From assembly GCA_004835665.1 (NCBI GenBank), contig RBKR01000005.1, forward strand, positions 1,488,001-1,552,000: a stretch of DNA of 64,000 nucleotides, read 5' to 3'. Under the pieces are notes generated by a model. That model saw only the letters and a list, made by a program, of their open reading frames with translations, ran no database searches and was not told where the DNA came from. This document shows, in pieces, positions 55,342-64,000 of this stretch. The stretch comes from Phoma sp. XZ068. Taxonomy: Eukaryota; Ascomycota; Dothideomycetes; Pleosporales; Didymellaceae. Within the stretch, counting starts at the first letter, position 1, and the number at the start of each line of letters is the position of its first letter. A program made the translations under genes and the position numbers.

Positions 55342-57086
55342 GCGCTAGCTGCGCACCTCCAGAAGCAGTACGATGAGTCGAAGGCCAACTTGGAGACTTG
55401 AAGTCTAATACTAGCCCGCAAAGAACTTCTCAGCGTCCAAGATAAACGTTGGGTGCAAGGAAGCAACACATCCAGAGCTTTCGACTATAATATGGTCGCA
55501 GTATCGGCAGATTTATTTTGCTTTTCGTCAAGTTGATCTTTTCAGCTTCAGGATATCATCTCCTCGTAGCTCTATAATACTATTAGACTATACTGAATAC
55601 GTAGTATTGGACGTTACTGTGAACATTTCCCAAGCAGCTTGAACATCGACATATCAGAACGATTTAACACGCTTATGCACCCACAGACTCTCCGCCTCCA
55701 AGCCTAGATGCACTATCCTCGCTCCTTCTCACAAGATATTGTTATAGTGTGTCCCACTAATGTGATAAAGGCAGTGGAGTATCCTAACCCTACCTAAGCG
55801 ACGCCCTACTCAAACAAGTTCAGACTTTCGTCAGCATCTCGAAAGGAGCTTGCCACCTAAGTCACCCTCTCATCTAACAATCCTTCGTCCATAACAGTGA
55901 GCAAGCGTTCCCCGCCTTTTGGTTTGCTCATATAGGTGTGTATTCTCCAAAACACTACATACTTCATCAAACGTCGTCTGGGAGTTGGTGGGAGGCAACG
56001 CCGGGCCGGAATACTGAACTCACAATTCGTGAGTTTCCGCAGTAGATGAGTGCGTTGGTAGTTCGCTTGTGAGGTGGAAACTGTTAGATTAACATACTAT
56101 TAGTCGCAGACTCCTCGTCTCGGGCCTCAGATACACACATCCTTACAGCTCCCAACAAGATCTTCATGCTGGGACCATCAATTTGTAAAGGACAGTGGAC
56201 GACCCTCATCCTACCTCACCTCCGTCCCGTACTCAGACAAGAGGTGTTAAGTCCTCGGCTCGAATGGAGCTGAACAGCTAAGTCGCCCTCTCAAATGAGA
56301 CTTTGTCCACAGCAGCAACTTAAAGAGGTCTCCCTGCTGGACTTCAATCTTATATAAGAATCCTTCGTCCACAACGGCGATTGCATTCATGCGTTCACCC
56401 ACAAATATGTATTCTCTAACCTACAACATACACCATCACGCGCCGTACCGAAGTAGATGGGAGCTCACGTCTATCCTAGCCCTGCATAGGTACACAGTGG
56501 CCTCGTTTTTCGTGTTCGAACTGTAGTATAAGCAACCCGCTTCGTTCAAGAGCATTCGTTCCTTCGTTTGTTCATCTGCGCTAATTCATTCACGAGTACC
56601 GGTAGACATCACCAACCCATCTCAACCATCAACACACCTATTAGCCCAAATCTTCAGTCACCCACAGAACAAGTCTTCACGCAGAACAAGTCTCACTCAC
56701 AGCCTCCTCACTTGCAATCCAGGACGTGAAATATTAAAATATTGAGTTGATTGATTGATTGAGAAATGTCAAAGGAAGCAAGCAAGAGCGCTAGCTATGT
56801 ACACCAAGCTCCGTCCTGTATACCCAACCCAACCAAACCAAAGCATATCCAACCTACCCAGCCAACCCAGCCAACGCTAAAAAATGTCAAAAAGAAAAGA
56901 GGGAAAACCTCAACGCCATCCAAGCGCCTTAAAAACAAAGCAAAGAAGCAAGCAAGCAAGCTCGCCTTTGTCTAACCACTCGCTATGCAGGCGCGATACA
57001 ATCGACACAACGACAAACAAGACTCAGACGACGCTCGAATCAGCAGACGAAGAAGAAGCAGAAGAAAAGAAGAGAGCCGAACCATT
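55342..57086. repeat. Non-coding region with a diverged tandem duplication (about 55685-55994 and 56108-56463)
   Basis: The two segments share blocks in the same order: AGACTC near the start, AAAGG-CAGTGGA, CCTACCT, CCGTACTC/CCCTACTC-CAAG or CAGACAAG, CCTCTCA, AATCCTTCGTCCA, TGTATTCTC and a final GGGAG. Overall they are well diverged. No gene recognised. Lies between the accessory island and the right-hand core genes. Confidence 0.5.
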
Positions 57087-58876
57087 TCACTCCCCCTCTC
57101 CCTCGTCTCCCCCCTCCCCCTCACCCCCCGTAATCTGCACCCTCCGCTTCGGCTCCGTGCCCCACAACTCCCTAAGCACCCTATGCTTCTGCGTATCCCT
57201 CACCCCCTTGAGGAACCCATACGTCCGTTCCACCTCCTCCAGCTGGCCCTCAAGCCCAAAACTACTACTCTGCGCGCGGCGAATCAACGGGCCAACGAGA
57301 TTCCGCCGCGCCTTGTCAAGCTGATCTTTCACACTGTTGATGACTTGGATATGGCTCTTGAGTTCGCTCTTATTGATGAGAGTAGACGCCCGCACGTCTT
57401 TGAGGAGTTTGAGGTTTTTTTCGTATTTTGCGATTTTCAGCTTGTTGGTGATGGTGTTGCGCCACATGGAGGCGAGGAATTCGTCTTTTTTTGTGGCGAG
57501 CGAGTCTTCTTCGCGGGCGACGCTGCGGTGGAGGTTGTGGAATTGGCGGTCTACGGACTCGAAGAGGCGGAAGAGGACGTCGGCGCGGGCGAGCTCGTTT
57601 TGGATGTTTTCTTCGAGCGTGGAGAGGAGGTAGTCGAATGTGCGTTGGAGGGTTGCCCGGGAGCGTTGCTGCGTTGTGTGCCCGAGGACGTCGTTGACAA
57701 CCCGACCAAGAGATGTTGGTGCGCCGTTGACTTCAAGCGCGCCAATAAGGGTCAGGGCGCCGTGGACGTTGGAGACGAGGGTGTCGAGCATGCCGATCTT
57801 TGGGGACTGGATGGAGGAGAGTTCACGCCGCGCCCACTCCATGGTGATGAGGATGCTGTGGGGGTTAGACTTTGTCGATAACTACAGCAAGACAACTCAC
57901 GAATCCATATCGCCGTCGACATTCGTAAAGAACGAGGTAATCTTCTCAGACAGCACCTTCAGACTGTCCCCAAGATCGTCCAGCTGGTCGATGATGACGG
58001 TCGACGCCGACATGTTGGTCGCGCGCACGCTCTCACCAAGATCCTGCACGGCAATACTCGCCTCGGCCAGCTCGCGCGAGCGTGGAATCACATTCTCACT
58101 CGCATACATGAGCGGCTCAAACTGCTTGGCCATGCTCGCGACATTAGCGACGTCAGGAATCAGGCTCGTGTTCCACGGATGCAGCATCACCCAGCTCAGA
58201 ATCACCGTCGCAATGGTCATAATCACATTCCTGCGCGTCCGCGTAAACATGCCCATGCCATTCGCAAAGGACGAAATGGTCTCCTCAATCGGGGCAGTCC
58301 GGAACAGCGTCTCTCCTCTGATGGCAAAGCGGACGACTGCCAGAGTCAGTGTGAACAGGCGACAAGCGCAGGCTACATACAGCCGTCCATGGTACTCGCC
58401 TCGTCGTGGTGCGACAAGGCCATTTCGTCGGCGGGCTCTTCCTTGAGGTCCTCCATCGGGCTCTGCATGCGCGAGGCAATGTTCTCGGAGGCGTAGCGCG
58501 GCTCCTCGGGCTCGGGGCTGCCCTGGGGCGTGTTCTTCATGGGCGACTCGGGGAGCGGGATGCGCGAGGGCGTCGTCTCGCGGTCGGTGCGGTAGTAGGA
58601 CGGCGAGCGGCTGGAGTGCAGCAGCGAGCGGCGGTGCCACTGGTTGTTGCTCTTCTGCCAGGCGGGCGGCGCCCAGGGCCCCTCGCTCTCGTGCTCCGAC
58701 TCTTCCGTGTCCTGCGGCGGGATGCTCCAGCGCGACGAGTGCATGTTGGAGCGCGCGCTGTAGCCGGACTGGGCGAGGTGGCTGCGCTCCGGGTCAAAGG
58801 CCTCGAGCGAGGCGGAGAGCGAGGGGATGTCGTGGTCGTAGATGCTGCCGCGCGAGCGCTCCATGGGGTCCATCAT
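57087..58876 (-). CDS. Conserved-type membrane protein with one TM segment and coiled coils, 566 aa
   Basis: Exons (minus): 58381..58876, 57901..58336, 57087..57855; introns of 44 and 45 bp (GTATGT and GTGAGT donors) in frame. The start MMDPMERSRGSIYDHDIPSL precedes a disordered, Ser/Pro/Glu-rich N-terminus. One membrane helix is clear, NVIMTIATVILSWVMLHPWN (about residues 210-230), after a basic TRTRR. A long helical region follows (DQLDDLGDSLKVLSEKITSF, then KIAKYEKNLKLLKDVRA), and the tail is Gly/Glu-rich. The pattern suggests an endomembrane or nuclear-envelope protein with its long coiled coil on one side. I do not recognise a named family. It is probably conserved among filamentous fungi, judging by its regular gene structure. 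Confidence 0.8.
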
Positions 58877-60321
58877 GGTATGCGCGGGGTGCGGGGGTGG
58901 TTGCGGGGGGTGGTCGCTGTGGGCGCGCTGGTTGCGGCGGTATGCGCTGCTGGTATGCGACGTCAGGGTGGTATGCGACGCGGGGTGGAGTCGCAGTCTC
59001 GAGGTATACAAGTATCGCCGTCGAGCCGCTGTCGCAAGACGAGGCTCTGCGCGCGTGTTCTGCGCCCGTGACTGCCTGGTCGCGCCTGGTGCCTAACAAT
59101 GTCCGCGCTGCTGCGGTGCTGTTCACTGTAGCGACAGTGCTCGCCGGTGCGTGCGGTGGAGGAGCCCAGGTCGCCCGCAAGCCGCGATAGAGCGATAAGC
59201 TGACCCATGTCGCCCGCTGCCGCCAGAGCGAGGGCCAGCACAGATGCCAGGGCTGCAGCGGGGTGAAACGAGAGTGGCTGGGTGTAGTCCAGCGATTGGC
59301 CCTCAGCCGTCGCGACGTAAGGCCGCCCACGGCGGGGAAGGGTCCGCGGCCACTAACCACCGACTGCGCATGCACGTTGACATCTGGATGTCCTGTACCA
59401 CCGCTGCCTGTGAGGACAGTACGTCGATGGCGCATTATTCCACCAGAACAGACTTTGCCTGAGCTTTGCCTGAGCTTTGCCTGAGCTTTGCCTGCGCTTT
59501 CTCACTTTCTTCTGGCCTTGCAGCGCGCTTTCTCCACACGTCGAGCCCACTTTCCTGCGATCAGGTGCTCGTCGTGACGCTGTCTCCACCAAAGCTCTGG
59601 CCAATCGATGTGCGGGAGTGGGGCCCCGCTATCAACGCCAGCAAGGCTGCGATGCAGTGAGCTGATCGTCGTGCCTTGCAGCGGGAGCATGTCCGGGATA
59701 TGTCACATATGTGAGGGCTCACCTCGGAATGTGGACGACGAATGCACGAAATGAGTGACGTATTCGAGGGTGTGGTACAGCGAGAAATTTGCATGTTGGA
59801 GCTCAGTGTGAGGTCAATCTGCGGTATTAGAAGCTGTCGCCATTACAATCTAAAAATCATCATCACCACCACAACAATCATATCATATCAAAGGCACGTC
59901 ACCCGACAAAATAACACCCAGAGCTTACCATGCGAATCAATTACATCTATAAAGGTGTTGACTATCCAATCTGGCTACCTATCACCCTTCACCTGTAGAT
60001 GCACGCAACGTGATGCCAAAAAGACCACTCATGTTGTATGAATGTGAGAACAGAAACTGACGAGAGCAATGTTGAATGAGCTCTGTCACTACGGACGACT
60101 CATGAGCCGACCAAAGACAGCAACACCGTATGTCACTGTTGACGACAGTCATACAACAACCTACAAGGTCGTATATGACTGCCCTGATACCGAACATCTA
60201 AGATGTCCAGACCTGCAGCCCAAGGCCGCTGAATGGCTCAGTGAACCCTATCCGGAAGATAGGAAAGTTCGTAAGATTGGTAATGATCGTGTCAGGATAC
60301 CGAAATAGTGAAGACCGACAA
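58877..60321. other. Intergenic, promoter of the membrane-protein gene and 3' flank of Argonaute
   Basis: About 1.4 kb. Contains a short 11-bp tandem repeat, CTTTGCCTGAG, four units at 59453-59496 with the last unit altered. GC-rich near the membrane-protein gene. Open frames here are shadows or unsupported. Confidence 0.5.
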
Positions 60322-63300
60322 CTACAAGTAGTACATCGTCTCCATCAGCTTCGGGTGCACATCCTTGCGCCACGTCGTCTTCGTAAAGTCGGTGCTGCCA
60401 TCGCCCTTCAACACGCTGTGCAGATAGGATCGACCGCGCTCGCACAACAGGTCGGCGTAGTATGCCGGCGGACAGATGCTCACGGAGCGGGTAGCGCGCG
60501 CAAATGTATAGCAGAGACTGTGTGTTAGGCTTTGCAGCTGGTCGGCGCCGAGCTTGATGTCGTCCTTGATCACGACGTAATGTGCTGGCTTGGACGTCCC
60601 TTGAAGACCTTGGTGGGCAAGCAGGAAAAAGTCAAACAGCTTCTCACCGGTGACACCGCGATCGACGACAGTGCCGGGCTGCGGGTTGCCCGTTTTGGGG
60701 TCTGCATCCTCCATTTTCGTCGGGTAGAAACGAGTGTGGTGACGCTTGCCAACAACAACAATCGAGATCTTCGGGTGCTTGCTCTTCGCGCCGTACAGTG
60801 TGTCAAACGCCTTCTCAAACGCAGGAAGCTCGTTCTCAAGGACCAGGCGGTACTGGCCCTCCGACACGCCATCGCGGTAGACGATGACCTTGTTGGGGAG
60901 ACGACCCTGGTTGCGCAATTGCCACAGGTTGAGTCGTTCAACAATCATCTCCTCCAGCTCATTCACCATCTCGACACGTCCCTTCTGCGTGCGCATGCTG
61001 GCTGGGTACTGCGAAAACACGGCGTCAACGGAAGCAACCACACCAGCGATACTCGGCGCGGAGTCTGAGCTGCCAGGAGAAGGATGCGTGACATCGATGC
61101 CGAACAAGATGGTCTGCGCGTCAAGAGGTGACATCTTCTTCGCGTCGACGGTGTGGTTGACGCCGCCAAGCTTCTGGTTGAATTTCATCGCAACGTTGGC
61201 AAAGTACTGCGGTTGCCCTCTCTCCTTTGAAAACTTCTGGCCGATGTTGCAGATGTTGGGAATGCCGTGTTGGCAATCGCACACATACTTGACGGCATCA
61301 TACAGCGTCGCATTGTCGCTGGGAAGAAGCACAAACAGGAAAGCTGGCTTGGTCTTGAATTGCGATCTCAAAGCGTGGGTAATCTGTTCCAGGATCTTCG
61401 CAAAGTCCTTGTTGTTCAAGTCGTTGGGATGCATATTGATAACGGCCGGCCTTTCGACGGGTCCTGGATTGAGCCCGTAGGTTTGCAAAGCAGCTTTGAA
61501 CGCACCCAGATGCATCATGGTAGCTTCAGCCCCACCCATAATGGTCTCATGGTTCCCAGAGTTGATTATGAGAGTATTCCAGGCGCCGAGAGGCTTCGCG
61601 ACACGGAAAGGTTTGTCCCCAAGAAATCTAACATCAAGGTTCCAAGAGCCATTGTTTGGCCTCGTGGTCTTGGTACCCCTGTATTGCAGCTCAGGAGCTT
61701 GGAGGATGCGCCCGGGGACAGTCAGAAGCTGAGGGTCGACCTTGATGCCATACTGGCTAAGAGCAACATTGAGGCCGTTCGCCATGGGATTGATCTTGGT
61801 GACCTGCAGGCCGTCCCCAGTGATGGACTCGGCGTTCTCGTGGGGTCGACGAGCTGCAAACCGGATCATCTCGCTCGTTTGTGGTCCAAGCAGGAGACGT
61901 TTTGCAAGCTGGCCTGGCAACACCGAACACAGCTCCGCAGGAATCCACTTTTCGTCTTCCTTCGTGCCGTAATTGACCACGGGAGCCTGGGGAGCTGAGA
62001 GAGTAATGTTGTATGTCTCCTTAAAGTACTCCGCGATGGATATCCTTTTCGGTGTTCCGCTTTTGTCAACCAGGTCGAAAAGAATATTGTTGCTATTCCT
62101 TTGGAATGGCGAGAGGTTTGTAATGACATGCACTTTCTTCTTCGTGCCCTTCTTCTTTCGGTCAGGAAGGTAATTTGTCTCGACTTTCAGTAGACGAACG
62201 AAGGATGCCAACTTTCGGTACTGAAAGTCACTGGTTGGCGCTTGGCCACCTGTGAACTCCCTCATCACATCCAGAAGCGGCCCAGGCTTGTAGAAGGCGC
62301 CTGTAGCGACGTTGACGTTGACTAGCAGACGGTTGACGCTGGTGCGAACACTCGTGAAATACCCGCGGAGGGCTTGCAGACCGGAACCAAGGTTTGCGAC
62401 TTGAAGTTGGGGGTGGTTGCCAAAGGGATAGAATTTGTTGCCGCCGGCTGTCGCGATGCTGGTATCGCTGCTTGGCCCATGGGTTAGGAGGACATTTAGA
62501 GCTTGGATGGTCTCAAGCTTCAGGGGATAATTCGATGTTGGCTTTGAGACGTCGTCCAGTAGCTCCTTCAACGAAACAGTGCCCAGTGCGACAACAAGGG
62601 CCGTGTGGGTGTTCTTTTTCCGCGCAGCCTTGACTCTAGCCGTGTCATCGGTGGCCTCGGCAGGAAGCGGTTCACCATCAGCTGGATACCATTCGAGCGT
62701 GTAGTTGGCTTTGTCTCCGCCAATTGGAATCTTCTTTGGTGAGATGAGAATCTGAGCCCAGTCACTGGCGATTGGGAGGCCTTTGAATGGTTCAGTCTCC
62801 AGCAAGAGCTGAACAAGGCGGCGTTTCCTTGCTTTCGGGATATCGTTGTCTGGTTGGAACGCCAACGAGTATCGGTAGAGGTCGAGTTTGGGATCGATGC
62901 CCTTCAGTTCGAAGTAGTTTGTGTACAGAACAATGGCTTTGCCCAGCTTCCCGTAGGCAGGGCGTGGTGGAAGTGCCACACCCAGTGATGCCGATGCCAT
63001 TGCTGTAGATAGATCGCCCTTGACCATGGCATCCTCAAGCTTAATGACCTCAGCATTTGGAGCTGGTGCACTGCCACTTCTGTGAATCCGTTAGCATAAC
63101 GTGAAGTGCCCGAAGTTGTCAAGACTAACCCAAACACAGTCACTGCTCCACCGCGTCCGCCACCGAAGCCTCCACCGCGTCCACCGCTAAAGCCTCCACC
63201 ACCATCACCTCGAAAACCGCCACCGCCACGTCCGCGATCACCACCATCAAATCCTCCTCTTCCTCTGCCACCACCGAAGGCACCACCGTCACCGCGTCCA

Positions 63301-63380
63301 CGCCCATGGAAGCCTCCGCGTCCGCGATCACCACCTCGTCCGCGATCGCCACCTCGTCCTCGTCCACCACGGTCTGCCAT
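60322..63380 (-). CDS. Argonaute, two exons, 1002 aa
   Basis: Small-RNA-guided slicer of the RNA interference (quelling) pathway, related to fungal QDE-2. Exons (minus): 63130..63380 and 60322..63079, 50-bp intron (GTTAGT donor, CTAAC branch, TTCACAG acceptor). The first exon is an RGG/RG repeat (MADRGGRGRGG onward, about 80 residues), a substrate type for arginine methylation and RNA binding. The N domain follows, then PAZ (KVETNYLPDRKKKGTKKKVH region), MID and PIWI. PIWI shows FGIDVTHPSPGSS (Asp near 742), VIVYRDGVSEGQY (Asp near 819) and PPAYYADLLCERGRSY (Asp near 957), consistent with a catalytic DEDD-type tetrad. The C-terminus is METMYYL, the usual hydrophobic end. Catalytic competence is likely. 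Confidence 0.96.
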
Positions 63381-64000
63381 GCTTGAGATTGTTGTAGTCG
63401 ATCGTTGTTGGAGGATGTCGTAGTTGTGAATGAGCTCAGGAAAGAGGCAATTCTACCGGCTGATATATCAAGGGTTAGTAGTTTGCTAGGAGGAGTGAGA
63501 CGAGACAGATGAGGTAAAACTGTCTCTGGCTTGAAAGGCGGTAGATTATCGCACACCTCCCGAGCAAACTGGATGAAAGACGATGGGATGAAAGAGTGGA
63601 GATAAGTTTGACAAGTTGAATGAGACAGACACCAAGATTTCACATGTCAAGTAATGTTTGAAAATCGGTGGAAGCAAGACTGCAGTGCAAGACATGCACA
63701 TCAATATCAAGACAATGAGATTCACTCACCGGCTGAGCAACAGCCTGGTGATTCAACAAGGCTGACGTTGGCGTAGACTTGCTGTGCAATTAGACACAGC
63801 TGGCTTCGCTTTCATCCCAAAACACAGCAAATAACAACCGAACGACGGTCAAGGTGAGATGCGGTCTGGAGGCGGTTGATGTGAGCGGGGCTTTTAGCTC
63901 AGCCTGGGCGGCGCCGAGCGCGAACGCGTCGTCACGTTTTGACCGGGGTTCGTGTTGGGAAGTGGGGCGCGCGAGCGGATGAATGGGATGACCTTTCGCT
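63381..64000. other. Argonaute upstream region
   Basis: Promoter and possible 5' UTR of the Argonaute gene. No other gene seen before the window edge. Confidence 0.5.

Noticed and set aside
26964..56500. Starship or other tyrosine-recombinase giant element
   Set aside because: No captain-type recombinase, transposase or terminal repeat was recognised, so the name cannot be applied.
56766..57324. Lysine/serine-rich plus-strand frames
   Set aside because: Low-complexity repeats (AAGCAAGC, CCTCCC) and antisense to the 3' end of the membrane-protein gene.
63106..63643. Proline-rich plus-strand and valine/alanine-rich minus-strand frames
   Set aside because: Both are shadow frames of the Argonaute RGG repeat and its 5' flank.

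Overview
The window is nuclear DNA of a filamentous ascomycete (Pezizomycotina, probably a Dothideomycete). Evidence: protein genes broken by many 45-75 bp GT-AG introns with CTRAC-like branch sites, secreted proteins, a PDR-type ABC transporter, a TRI12-like MFS pump, an RGG-type Argonaute and a fungal PEP carboxykinase. Gene models were joined by hand from splice signals and frame continuity. Genus-level assignment is not possible from sequence alone.

Left part (0-26.6 kb): a kinase/pseudokinase tandem running in from the left edge; two secreted-protein genes (one tiny and cysteine-rich); PEP carboxykinase (PCK1); a 1595-aa PDR transporter; a 981-aa protein with a reverse-transcriptase-like fold and polyproline inserts; an MFS drug/toxin pump; mitochondrial release factor 1 (MRF1) divergent from a gamma-glutamyltransferase. 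Apart from the kinases, small secreted proteins and RT-like gene these are ordinary core genes.

Middle part (about 26.9-56.5 kb): an accessory island with no recognisable housekeeping gene. Its ends mirror each other. On the left lie two minus-strand members of an unrecognised protein family and a tRNA-like repeat. On the right lie the inverted, almost identical tRNA-like repeat and two plus-strand members of the same family. Only one of the four copies (30149-31018) is intact. The core of the island carries three small charged or coiled-coil proteins, a SNF2 ATPase, a UPF1/NAM7-like SF1 helicase and a four-finger zinc protein. The helicase and zinc-finger genes share a collinear promoter block with the same duplicated 18-bp motif at the same 33-bp spacing, although their proteins are unrelated. 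The island also holds a broken 5-formyltetrahydrofolate cyclo-ligase copy, a 15-bp minisatellite and two diverged tandem duplications.

Right part (57-64 kb): core-like genes return, with a one-TM coiled-coil membrane protein and an Argonaute with an N-terminal RGG tract. The island's combination of nucleic-acid motor proteins, a shared promoter and decayed paralogues at inverted ends is the best candidate here for an undescribed element or co-regulated system. This is inference: no transposase, integrase or terminal repeat was found.
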